A stretch of 64,000 bases of DNA from an uncultured Methanosarcinales archaeon (GTDB lineage Archaea > Halobacteriota > Methanosarcinia > Methanotrichales > Methanotrichaceae): contig CAIQHB010000037.1 of the NCBI GenBank assembly GCA_903871465.1, positions 1-64,000 on the forward strand, in the 5' to 3' direction. The notes under the pieces were generated by a model, which made no database searches, was not told the DNA's origin, and was given only the letters and a program-made list of their open reading frames with translations. Below are positions 55,223 through 63,352 of this stretch, in pieces. Every line of letters starts with the position of its first letter. Position 1 is the first letter of the stretch. Both the position numbers and the translations under genes were made by a program.

Positions 55223-55810
55223 TTAGATCGAATCCAATATGCTCTTGAGATCTTTTTTGGCCGCTCTTACCTCTTCCGGATCGACCGCTGCAGAGTCCAA
55301 TTGTCCCTTGCGAGCCTCTTCTACAACCTCAGTCAGGATCTTCATCGTCTCCACCGATCCCGGACAGGACTCGTTAACCTTGACCTGATTCTCGGACCCG
55401 TAGATTCCGAGGAACGGAAAAATGCGACATGACCAGGGACGCAGCTCATAAATCTTGCAGCCTTTCGCCCCGGCATCATAAAATTTGCAGGGAAGGATAT
55501 GCTTGAAGTCCAGGACGCCTGGGCGGTCGGGGTCTGGAATGGTGTACTTCTTGAGGGCCTTGTCGATGGGAATCTTGAGGTGCTTTGCCAGGAGGGCCGC
55601 GTCCTCGGGCAGCAGCCTGATGGGGTCGCCAGTTGTGCAGCATGTCCCGCACCTGTGGCATTTGAGAATAATGTGGCAGGCCATGCGGACGTAATCAACC
55701 GAGGTGTATTTTGGTGCATCCAACTCCCTGAATACCTGTTCGTCCGTCAGTGCCGTGGCCTTGAGGAGCAAAAGGGCGATTCTTTTAGGGTCCTTTTCTG
55801 ATTCCATCAT
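55223..55810 (-). CDS. YkgJ-family cysteine cluster protein
   Basis: A 195-aa protein with the CxxCGxCC-type signature LKCHRCGTCCTTGDP (about 50-64) and the later PCKFYDAGAKGCKIYELRPWSCRIFPF (given in part). The cysteines fit a metal (Zn or Fe-S) site. The family has no established enzyme function. It is divergent from engB with a 56-bp gap. Confidence 0.8.
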   Translation of the reverse strand: MMESEKDPKRIALLLLKATALTDEQVFRELDAPKYTSVDYVRMACHIILKCHRCGTCCTTGDPIRLLPEDAALLAKHLKIPIDKALKKYTIPDPDRPGVLDFKHILPCKFYDAGAKGCKIYELRPWSCRIFPFLGIYGSENQVKVNESCPGSVETMKILTEVVEEARKGQLDSAAVDPEEVRAAKKDLKSILDSI

Positions 55811-55866
55811 TACGACGCCAATTCAGATAGACATCCTTTTCAAGCTTGCCCTTCCTCCTGGGTTCT

Positions 55867-56445
55867 ATGTCCAAGGAGATCGTCCTGATCGGCAGGTCCA
55901 ATGTCGGCAAATCCACACTTTTTTGGGAGCTTACTGGAACGAAAGTCCGGATCGGGAAGCGCCCGGGTATCACCCAGTACCCATTCAAGACAAAGGTCGG
56001 AAACGTCTTCTATGTGGATATGCCCGGTTACGGCTTCATGTTCAAGACAACTAAAGCCGAACAGGAGAAGACCAAGGATCTGATCGTTCACTACTTTGAG
56101 AGCCGGGCCGCGGAGATCCTGTTGGCGGTGCAGGTGATCGACGCCGCCTCTTTCCTGGACATTGCCGACCGCTGGGAGGACCGGGGCGAAATCCCCTTTG
56201 AGATCGAGCTTTGGGAGTTCCTGAATGACATGGGGCTGGATGTGGTCTTGGCTGCGAACAAGATGGACCGCATCGCCAAGGTTGATCTGGACGGGGCGCT
56301 GGACCTGATCTGCGAGAGGCTGGGCATGCTGCCGCCCTGGAACCAATGGCCGGACAAGATCGCGCCAATTAGCGCCAAGCGGGGCCAGATCGAGCCGCTT
56401 CGAACCATTATCTCGAAAAGAGTATCGGTAAATCATCCCGACTAG
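55867..56445 (+). CDS. engB: EngB (YihA) GTPase
   Basis: Small GTPase of ribosome assembly. About 192 aa from ATG 55867 (TTG 55846 adds 7 residues). G1 IVLIGRSNVGKSTLFWEL, G2 RPGITQYP, G3 VDMPGYGFM, G4 AANKMDRI, G5 ISAKRGQ. The sequence is normal for the archaeal branch of the EngB family. Confidence 0.9.
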   Translation: MSKEIVLIGRSNVGKSTLFWELTGTKVRIGKRPGITQYPFKTKVGNVFYVDMPGYGFMFKTTKAEQEKTKDLIVHYFESRAAEILLAVQVIDAASFLDIADRWEDRGEIPFEIELWEFLNDMGLDVVLAANKMDRIAKVDLDGALDLICERLGMLPPWNQWPDKIAPISAKRGQIEPLRTIISKRVSVNHPD

Positions 56446-56476
56446 GGCATATCCCCTGACCCGGATCGTCTCCTAT

Positions 56477-57400
56477 CTAAGGCGTGGGTGCAGGAAGTAT
56501 GCCCTGTACTTCAAACTCTTTCTTTACAGCCTCTCGTATGTCGCTGCTTATCACTTTGGCCTTATTCCGCCCAGGGATGGTTACCTCCAGCCTTAGAGTT
56601 AGCTCGGAGTACCTGGAACTGATGAGTAGAACGTCTATGGGTCTGTCTTTCAGCACCATCGGATTGCTGCGGGCCTTATCAACGATTATTTCCCGGGCCC
56701 GATCTATGTCTCCCGCCTTCTCCAGATCGAAGTCCACCATCCAGACAATCTCCGGCTCCCTGATGGACCAGTTTATTATGGGCTCCGTGCTCATGATGCT
56801 GTTTGGCACAATGATCCTTCGGTTGTCCGAGGTGCGAATTACCGTATGTCTCAGGGTCAGGTCCTCCACCTGTCCATAATCCGCTCTGAAATCCACGAAA
56901 TCGCCCACTCGAAAAGGCTGAAAAACGGCAATGAAGATGCCCGATGTGAAATTGGAGAGGGAGTCCTTGGCGGCATAGCCTATGGCCAGACCCGCTATGC
57001 CAGCACCTGCCAACAGGGCGGTGGCCAAACTATGCAGTTGTGGTATCTGAAGGATGACGAGCATCAGGCCTATCAAATAGATGGTTGCTGAGACCAGCCT
57101 CCGTATCATGAGCTGCATGGTCGCATCCATCTTCACTTCTACCTTGTGTACCACTTTTGGGATATAATTCAATAGCATACGGTCCACGAAACGAACTGCA
57201 GATCGCGTAAAAAGTATTATAAGGATTATTATTATGAAATTTACTAGAATAGATATAATATCGATGCCATCGACGGTATTTGCCAGAACCTGAAGAGGGA
57301 CCAGATCGATGTGCTTCCCTGCCGCCAGGTCGACTCGATTTTGAATCTGATCGGCCAGGAATTGGGGATCAGCCAAACTCGTTGCTGCAGAGAGATCCAT
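56477..57400 (-). CDS. Small-conductance mechanosensitive channel (MscS)
   Basis: About 307 aa: N-terminal region, three membrane segments (IILIILFTRSAVRFVD and following), the pore helix LATALLAGAGIAGLAIGYAAKDSLSN, then the MscS beta domain (FRVGDFVDFRADYGQVEDLTLRHTVIRTSDNRRIIVPNSIM, given in part) and the C-terminal cage. ATG 57400 is chosen over TTG 57403. It releases solutes on hypo-osmotic shock. Confidence 0.93.
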   Translation of the reverse strand: MDLSAATSLADPQFLADQIQNRVDLAAGKHIDLVPLQVLANTVDGIDIISILVNFIIIILIILFTRSAVRFVDRMLLNYIPKVVHKVEVKMDATMQLMIRRLVSATIYLIGLMLVILQIPQLHSLATALLAGAGIAGLAIGYAAKDSLSNFTSGIFIAVFQPFRVGDFVDFRADYGQVEDLTLRHTVIRTSDNRRIIVPNSIMSTEPIINWSIREPEIVWMVDFDLEKAGDIDRAREIIVDKARSNPMVLKDRPIDVLLISSRYSELTLRLEVTIPGRNKAKVISSDIREAVKKEFEVQGILPAPTP

Positions 57401-57504
57401 CAAAGAGAAGGACTGAAAGAGTATACTTAAAAGTTTCTATAAAAGAGTAAGATTTAACAAATCGTTATAAATCTTCAAAAGAATTTAAAGCGGCAAATTG
57501 CCGC

Positions 57505-58740
57505 TTAAGAGAACATGCGTAAAGCTTCTTCCGATCCTTCGACCTCATCCCCGAGTACCTTCCGGATGGCCTTCTCGAAGTCATCTCTGGCGACAGAGGT
57601 CGCATTTCTTCGCAGAGCATTCATGCCCGACTCCACCACAATGGCCTTAAGGTCGGCACCGCTTGCCTCGTCGGTATTCTTCGCGACCTCTGCTAAGTCA
57701 ACGTCTCCATCCATCCTCATCTTCCTGGAATGTATTCCCAGGATCTTGAGCCGACCTTCCATGGAAGGCATGGGGATCTCGATGATCCGGTCAAAGCGTC
57801 CCGGTCTCAGCAGCGCGGGATCGAGGATATCGATCCTGTTCGTGGCAGCGATGATCTTAATGTCTCCCCTGGTTCTGAAGCCGTCCATCTCCGCCAGGAG
57901 CTGCATCATGGTCCTATTTACCTCCGCGCTTCCGGTCGTGCCGTCATGCGTCCTGATGCTACCCACTGCATCTATCTCATCGATAAATATGATGCTGGGG
58001 GCCTTCTCGCGAGCCATTTGGAAGATATCGCGAACGAGCTGCGCGCCTTCACCAATAAACTTGTGCACCAGCTCTGAGCCGGACATGTGGATGAATGTGG
58101 CCTTGGATTCATGTGCTACGGCCTTAGCGAGCATGGTCTTTCCTGTTCCCGGCAGTCCGTAAAGCAAGACACCTCTGGGCGGCTCAATGCCGATATCTTT
58201 GAAGATTTCGGGATTGGTCAGCGGCAGCTCCACGGTCTCCCTGATCTCCTGGATCTGGGTTTCTAGACCTCCAACCTGTTCATAGGCTACATCCGGAAGC
58301 TCAACCAGCTCCATGACTTTAGCCCGGACATCCACAGAACGATCTAAGATGCGAACTATCGTCAGTGAGTTGTTTATGGCCACGCGGGAGTTGGGCTGCA
58401 GCTTCTCCATCATCTCTGTCGCAACAGTGGTGATGAACTCCTGGTTATTTCCATGCTGCCTCAGCAGGACATAGTCCGGTCCCATCTCCACAACCGTCGC
58501 CAGAAACAGCGGCATCCTCTTCAGGAGAATATTCTCTTTCTTAAGCCGCTCCACCTCACGCAGATATTTTTTATTGGCAATGAGGGACTCGAAGAGCTTT
58601 GCTCTTACTTCTTCCCTCTCTACCCTGGTGGTCTCCAGCTCTTCGGCGAGACTCTTGGTATCGGATTCGAGAGCGGCTATCCTCTTTGAAAATGACTCCT
58701 GGATCGTGTCTTGACCAGAAAAGGCCGTTGATTCACTCAT
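57505..58740 (-). CDS. pan: Proteasome-activating nucleotidase PAN
   Basis: AAA ATPase ring that unfolds substrates for the 20S proteasome. From ATG 58740 411 aa: N-terminal coiled coil (about 20-75), OB domain (about 80-150), then AAA core: GGLETQIQEIRETVELPL, Walker A YGLPGTGKTMLAKAVAHE, pore HKFIGEGAQLVR, Walker B SIIFIDEIDAVGS, SRH ATNRIDILDPALLRPGRFDR. The C-terminus is ALRMFS. PAN normally ends in a hydrophobic-Tyr-any (HbYX) motif that docks on the proteasome; here Phe stands in place of Tyr. Confidence 0.95.
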   Translation of the reverse strand: MSESTAFSGQDTIQESFSKRIAALESDTKSLAEELETTRVEREEVRAKLFESLIANKKYLREVERLKKENILLKRMPLFLATVVEMGPDYVLLRQHGNNQEFITTVATEMMEKLQPNSRVAINNSLTIVRILDRSVDVRAKVMELVELPDVAYEQVGGLETQIQEIRETVELPLTNPEIFKDIGIEPPRGVLLYGLPGTGKTMLAKAVAHESKATFIHMSGSELVHKFIGEGAQLVRDIFQMAREKAPSIIFIDEIDAVGSIRTHDGTTGSAEVNRTMMQLLAEMDGFRTRGDIKIIAATNRIDILDPALLRPGRFDRIIEIPMPSMEGRLKILGIHSRKMRMDGDVDLAEVAKNTDEASGADLKAIVVESGMNALRRNATSVARDDFEKAIRKVLGDEVEGSEEALRMFS

Positions 58741-59132
58741 ATAATTAAGACCTGCGTTTTTCAAGCTTATAAATTCATGCCCAAGACAGAATCCGAAAAT
58801 CGGAGACCACAAGAGGTCGTGACTTAAATCAACCCCGTTGTAGATATGGTTCTGATCCCGGCGGGCAGAAGCGCTCCGCGGTTTGGAGGCTCCTCGATCC
58901 CAAAGCCACCCTCGGGGTCAGGGGGGCCAGCACGGCCATACGTTTGCCCCGTCGCCCTTGCGTGTAACACCCGCGCGGAACCCGGAAAAAAGAGGCGGGA
59001 TAATTTATTGCGCCCAAATAGAGAGTACAAATGTTGGGCCAGGTCTTTTCGCATGCATATCGAGTTAATGATGTCAAAGCATCTCGATTTTCATCCGCCG
59101 CGCGTGAGCTTTGTCCGAATTTCATGGGCGTT
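58741..59132. other. Intergenic region with a GC-rich island
   Basis: About 390 bp between the PAN start and the DUF5611 stop. The part 58846-58995 is markedly GC-rich compared with both sides, and is described separately as a possible ncRNA. The frame open at 58829-59260 on the minus strand overlaps the DUF5611 gene and has no recognised domain. Confidence 0.5.
58846..58990. ncRNA. GC-rich candidate structured RNA
   Basis: On the minus strand the island can form stacked hairpins: GGGGC with GCCCC around 58920-58950, GGTGGCT with AGCCTCC around 58880-58910, and TTCCGCG with CGCGGAG closing the outside. An AT-rich TATA-like AATAAATTAT lies upstream on the minus strand at about 59000-59010. 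A TATA-like TTAAAT on the plus side (58824-58829) makes strand uncertain. It does not match SRP RNA, RNase P RNA or tRNA as I know them. Confidence 0.3.
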
Positions 59133-59447
59133 TCAGTCCGCTCCCTTTGTAGCCTCTTTTTTAGCCATCTGCAGCCTCTGTTTAGCGGTATAGCCCGTAG
59201 CCTTCTCCAGGAAATTTCGAAAGCGCTTGTTGGTATCCAGAGCGACCGCGTCGCTAACACCCAATTCCGACTCCGTGGTCACATTGAGCTTCTTGCCATT
59301 TATCGATACATAGATGCTTTTCAGGGCCCCGAAACTGAGAAAGAGCTTGCTGCCCTCTTGTTTTATGTCAACCGGAAATTCTTCTTCCAGTGCTTTTTGA
59401 ATTCGCTCCATATCGGGGTTGAAGCCGCGCTTGAATGAGTAATCCAT
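59133..59447 (-). CDS. DUF5611-like archaeal protein
   Basis: From ATG 59447 about 104 aa: MDYSFKRGFNPDMERIQKAL, then KLFLSFGALKSIYVSINGKK and a basic tail (KRFRNFLEKATGYTAKQRLQMAKKEATKG). The N-terminal FKRGFNPDMERI resembles the archaeal DUF5611 family. Function is unknown. A 29-residue upstream extension is in frame but unlike the family. Confidence 0.65.
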   Translation of the reverse strand: MDYSFKRGFNPDMERIQKALEEEFPVDIKQEGSKLFLSFGALKSIYVSINGKKLNVTTESELGVSDAVALDTNKRFRNFLEKATGYTAKQRLQMAKKEATKGAD

Positions 59448-59565
59448 GAAAGCATGATGGGTGCTGATCGAGTATAGATGTTTCGTGCCTGAATTGGGCT
59501 GCCGAAAAAATTGCGCTTTCCCTCGATTTCGCAAGGGAAAAGCTCGAACATAGCAGATATGCGAT

Positions 59566-60816
59566 CTAAATAACGGTGTAGCTTGCAGCCTCGTCCAGTT
59601 CCTCCTGGATTCTCAGCAGCTGGTTATACTTGGCTGTGCGCTCGGATCGGGCTGGCGCGCCGGTCTTGATCAGTTCGCATCCCAGTGCAACAGCCACATC
59701 AGCCAGAGCTGAATCCTCTGTCTCCGCGGAGCGGTGGCTGGCCATGACCTTCCATCCTGCCCGGAAAGCCATTCTGGCGGCGTCAAAGGCCTCAGACACG
59801 GAGCCTATCTGGTTGAGCTTGAGCAGCAGGGCGTTGCTGGCACACATCTTGATGCCCTTCTCCAGGCGCTTTATGTTGGTGACGTACAGGTCGTCTCCTA
59901 CTATTATCGTGCCTGGCAGCTTGGCTGTCAGCCTGGCAAAATCGTCGTAGGCTTCCTCCTCGAAGGGGTCTTCCAGCAAAATTATGGGATAGGTATTCAC
60001 CAGATCTACATAATAATCGAGGAGCTCCCCGGGAGACAATCGGTTTCCATCTACCGAGTAGCCGCCCTCCATGTAGAAGCTGGAGGCTGCGGCATCAAGG
60101 CCGATCCGGATCTCCTCTCCGTAGCCAGTCACATCAAGAGCGCTCATGATGGCATCCAGAGCATCGCGGGTCTTTATGAGGGGAGGGGCATATCCACCCT
60201 CATAGCCGACGTTGGTGGCGCCCACTCCGTACTTTCCCTGCAGGATCTTTCCCAAAGCATGATAGGTCTCTGCTGACATGCGCAGTCCCTCGCTGAAGGT
60301 CTTGGCCCCGGTGGGCTGGATCATGAATTCCTGAATGGACAACTCGTTTCCGGCGTGCTTTCCGCCGTTCAGGACGTTGAAGGAGGGAATAGGCAGCATG
60401 GCTGTATTCACTCCGCCCAGGTACTTGTAGAGAGGCATCCCGGAAGATGAGGCCGCTGCTTTGGCCGTGGCCAGGGATACCCCTAAGATCGCATTTGCGC
60501 CCAGATTGCATTTGTTGGGGGTTCCGTCCAGCTCAATCATGAACTCATCGATCTCCCTCTGGGCGGAGGCGTTCATGCCCAGCATCTCTGGGGCAATTAT
60601 TTCATTTACATTCTTGACGGCCTTAAGGACGCCCTTGCCATCGTATCTATCGCCGCCATCGCGTAGCTCCAGGGCCTCGTGCGTGCCCGTGGATGCGCCT
60701 GAGGGCACAGCAGCGCGTCCGAAGCCGCAGCATGTATAGACATCGACTTCGATTGTAGGGTTTCCTCGTGAATCAAGGATCTCACGAGCATGAATTCTCT
60801 CGATCTCGAATGACAT
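59566..60816 (-). CDS. eno: Enolase
   Basis: Interconverts 2-phosphoglycerate and PEP. From ATG 60816 416 aa, close to the usual 420. Motifs: IHAREILDSRGNPTIEVDV, PSGASTGTHEALELRDG, LPIPSFNVLNGGKHAGN, the metal ligands ILLEDPFEEE and VGDDLYVTN, and the catalytic KLNQIGSVSEA and SHRSAETED. The upstream in-frame extension to 60981 is not part of the protein. Confidence 0.96.
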   Translation of the reverse strand: MSFEIERIHAREILDSRGNPTIEVDVYTCCGFGRAAVPSGASTGTHEALELRDGGDRYDGKGVLKAVKNVNEIIAPEMLGMNASAQREIDEFMIELDGTPNKCNLGANAILGVSLATAKAAASSSGMPLYKYLGGVNTAMLPIPSFNVLNGGKHAGNELSIQEFMIQPTGAKTFSEGLRMSAETYHALGKILQGKYGVGATNVGYEGGYAPPLIKTRDALDAIMSALDVTGYGEEIRIGLDAAASSFYMEGGYSVDGNRLSPGELLDYYVDLVNTYPIILLEDPFEEEAYDDFARLTAKLPGTIIVGDDLYVTNIKRLEKGIKMCASNALLLKLNQIGSVSEAFDAARMAFRAGWKVMASHRSAETEDSALADVAVALGCELIKTGAPARSERTAKYNQLLRIQEELDEAASYTVI

Positions 60817-60915
60817 GGTATACCACGCCAGCCACTTCGCAGCCTTATTAATTAAAGTTTGGGCGACAAGGAAATGATCGTCAGTATTTTCTATCTTTGC
60901 CGCAAAGTTGGAGAG

Positions 60916-61374
60916 ATGGAAGAGGTTTCTGAAAATGCCTGCGTCTTTTGCGAGATTGTGGGAGGAAGAGCGCCTTCCCATAAGATCTACGAAGACGATC
61001 TGACGATGTGCATCCTGGATATCAATCCCTTATCGAGAGGCCAAGCTCTGGTGATCCCCAAGAGGCATGTTCCCTGGTGGCACGAGCTATCCCTTGAAGA
61101 AAACGCCAGCCTCTTCCGGGTGGCGAAGATTGTGGCAGAGAAGATGATGCATTCTCTCCAGCCGGACTTTGTCTGCATGTATGCTCGCGGCAGAAGAATT
61201 CCTCACACCCACATCTTCCTGGTTCCGACCTACAACGGAGACGTTCTGGACAGGTTCTTCAATGCTCTGGAACTCTTTCAGGAGTCGCCAAAGAGGCTCG
61301 CGGCTCTGAGTGAACCAAAATCTATGGAAGAGACGGCGGATTCGATCCGGAAAGCCAGAATCGAGACTGAATGA
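60916..61374 (+). CDS. HIT-family nucleotide hydrolase/transferase
   Basis: From ATG 60916 about 152 aa. HIT signatures: NACVFCEIVGGRAPSHKIYEDD (given in part), ALVIPKRHVPWWHELS, and the active site RRIPHTHIFLVP, i.e. the HxH-type core of the His triad. The Cys pair CVFC near the start is typical of HIT proteins with a zinc-like site. The substrate is probably a nucleoside phosphoramidate or dinucleoside polyphosphate; not determinable. Confidence 0.85.
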   Translation: MEEVSENACVFCEIVGGRAPSHKIYEDDLTMCILDINPLSRGQALVIPKRHVPWWHELSLEENASLFRVAKIVAEKMMHSLQPDFVCMYARGRRIPHTHIFLVPTYNGDVLDRFFNALELFQESPKRLAALSEPKSMEETADSIRKARIETE

Positions 61375-61464
61375 GGCGAGCAATCCTAATTAGAATGCAA
61401 TCGGGACATCTTCGCGATTAAAAATGAAATATGGAGATATATAAAGCAGACAACACCTGATCTT

Positions 61465-62643
61465 CTAAGCTTCCGCCTCACCCATCAGCCTATCCACCAG
61501 CCATGCAGGCTCGAACTTCACCAGATCCGGATAGGTCTGGCCCACGCCCAAGAAGAGCACAGGTTTGCCGGTGATGTAGGCGATGGAGATGGCAGAGCCA
61601 CCTTTGGCATCGGCATCTGTCTTGGTCAGGATCGATCCGTCGATGGGCACAGACTCATTAAAGAGGCGCGCCCTCTCCACTGCATCGTTGCCTGCTATTG
61701 CTTCGTCGACAAAGATGAGCAGATCGGGTTTGGTCACCCGGACGATCTTTCTCATCTGATCCATGAGATTGATGTTGGTGTGCAGCCTTCCCGCAGTATC
61801 CGCCAGGACGATATCTTTGTTATGCGCCTTGGCATACTCAATGGCGTCGAAGATCACAGCCGCCGGATCGCCGCCGGTCTTGTGCTTGACAACCTTCAAG
61901 CCCAGGTTTGTTCCATGCACTTCCAATTGCTCGATGGCGCCCGCCCGGAAAGTGTCACCTGCCGCCAGGACTACGGAATAGCTGTGGTCCATCAGGTACT
62001 TGGCGACCTTTGCGATGCTCGTCGTCTTCCCTGTGCCGTTCACGCCCACAAAAAGGATCTTGACAGGTTTATCTTTGGTCTTGATGTACTCGTCGAAGTC
62101 CAGATGGTTCCTGGACAGAAGGCTAATGAGAGCCTTTCTCAGGGAGTCCTCGGCCAGCTTGCCGGTGTTTGCCCCGATCTTCTTCCTCTTTCCCACCAGA
62201 TCGGACTTGACCTCTTTGACGATCTCTTCTGCCACGGGAAGGGCCACGTCGCTCTCCATGAGGGCCATTTCCAGTTGCCACATGGGCTCGTCCAGATCCT
62301 TCTCTTCCAGGATTATCTCCTGCTCAAAGACCAGGCTCTTGGCCTTTTCCAGGAAAGAGAATCTGCTTTTAGGTTTGTTGGCCTCGCCTTTCTCTATGGG
62401 CAAGGCTTGGGTCGTACGGGATTCAGAACGAATGAACTCGGTCTTCTGCTTAGACTTTTTATCGGCGGATTTGACGGGAGATTTATCGGGAGATGGTTCC
62501 GCGGCCCTGACTTCGCAGGCCTTCGATTCATCTTCCCCGGATTTTGGCTCCGCCTTTAAGCCGGATGCGGAGACTTTCTCCGCAATCTTGGAGGATAATG
62601 CCTCTTTGAATCCCGAGAGCTTCTCCTTAAACCGGTTAAACAA
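61465..62643 (-). CDS. ftsY: SRP receptor FtsY
   Basis: GTPase docking the SRP at the membrane. 392 aa: acidic/basic N-terminal A-region (about 1-100), the four-helix N domain, then the G domain with G1 LFVGVNGTGKTTSIAKVA, G3 VLADTAGRLHTN, G4 LTKTDADAKGG and the C-terminal GVGQTYPDLVKFEPAW. It starts with TTG 62643, overlapping the end of pfdA by 8 nt, so translation is linked. Confidence 0.95.
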   Translation of the reverse strand: MFNRFKEKLSGFKEALSSKIAEKVSASGLKAEPKSGEDESKACEVRAAEPSPDKSPVKSADKKSKQKTEFIRSESRTTQALPIEKGEANKPKSRFSFLEKAKSLVFEQEIILEEKDLDEPMWQLEMALMESDVALPVAEEIVKEVKSDLVGKRKKIGANTGKLAEDSLRKALISLLSRNHLDFDEYIKTKDKPVKILFVGVNGTGKTTSIAKVAKYLMDHSYSVVLAAGDTFRAGAIEQLEVHGTNLGLKVVKHKTGGDPAAVIFDAIEYAKAHNKDIVLADTAGRLHTNINLMDQMRKIVRVTKPDLLIFVDEAIAGNDAVERARLFNESVPIDGSILTKTDADAKGGSAISIAYITGKPVLFLGVGQTYPDLVKFEPAWLVDRLMGEAEA

Positions 62644-63091
62644 CCCCTTCGCTCCCTTGACCCTGCGCTGCTGCGTCTTCGTACTGCTGCATTATGGACT
62701 GGATCTTCTGCATCTCTTGATCGATCTTTGCAAGCACTTCATTGAGCTTTTTAGATCCTTCCAGAACTTCAGCTTTGCGAACTTTCAGAATCTCACGAGT
62801 CTCGGCAGGAGTTTTCTCTACGCTCACGCCTGCGCCTACATTCAAAACTACTTTCTCCTTAGAGGCAAGTTTGCCGTGGATGAACGACCCGGACCCAATT
62901 GGAACAAGGATCTCTTGTCCGACTTCTGCCGCATCCAGAGCTTCGACGGCTCCTTGAGCCCTCTCCAGACCATCGGCCGTCATCTGCGTAATGCTCAGCT
63001 GGTGCATGATGTTCTCAGCCTGGGCCTGATACTGCTGGTATGCGGCCAGGAGTCTTCTGACTTCCTCCTCGCCTCCAGGAGAGCTACTCAA
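62636..63091 (-). CDS. pfdA: Prefoldin subunit alpha
   Basis: 151-aa coiled-coil chaperone subunit: N-terminal helix (EEEVRRLLAAYQQYQAQAENIMHQL, given in part), the beta linker with EILVPIGSGSFIHGKL and VVLNVGAGVSVEKTPAE, and the C-terminal helix. Start TTG 63091 overlaps the L18a stop. Matches the archaeal alpha class (about 140-150 aa). Confidence 0.93.
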   Translation of the reverse strand: MSSSPGGEEEVRRLLAAYQQYQAQAENIMHQLSITQMTADGLERAQGAVEALDAAEVGQEILVPIGSGSFIHGKLASKEKVVLNVGAGVSVEKTPAETREILKVRKAEVLEGSKKLNEVLAKIDQEMQKIQSIMQQYEDAAAQGQGSEGVV

Positions 63092-63272
63092 CTGCCTTCA
63101 CCTCGTCTATCCGGATGAGGCCCCTCTTCAGGCCATGTTCGCTTCCCATGAGGGAATAGACTTTGTTGGTGGCATTCTTCTCGTTCTGGCTCTCCACAAC
63201 CTTGCGGAAGGGCAGCCAGGTCTTGCCGACAATGCCTCCCTTGTACCTTCCTTTAATCTCGAAATTGATCAC
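63084..63272 (-). CDS. rpl18a: Ribosomal protein L18a/LX
   Basis: 62 aa: INFEIKGRYKGGIVGKTWLP, then FRKVVESQNEKNATNKVYSL and GSEHGLKRGLIRIDEVKAVE. The short archaeal LX form. Start GTG 63272. Part of the aIF6-L18a-pfdA-ftsY group, a standard archaeal cluster. Confidence 0.93.
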   Translation of the reverse strand: MINFEIKGRYKGGIVGKTWLPFRKVVESQNEKNATNKVYSLMGSEHGLKRGLIRIDEVKAVE

Positions 63273-63352
63273 AATTCCACCCCAACTCTACTATATTCAT
63301 CAATTTTAGGATTGAAACCGGAATAACCCCTGGGAGACTCGCCCCTCGGAAA

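Noticed and set aside
58829-59260. 143-codon minus-strand ORF near PAN
   Set aside because: It overlaps the DUF5611 gene, crosses the GC-rich island and has no recognisable domain; GC-rich DNA gives long chance frames.
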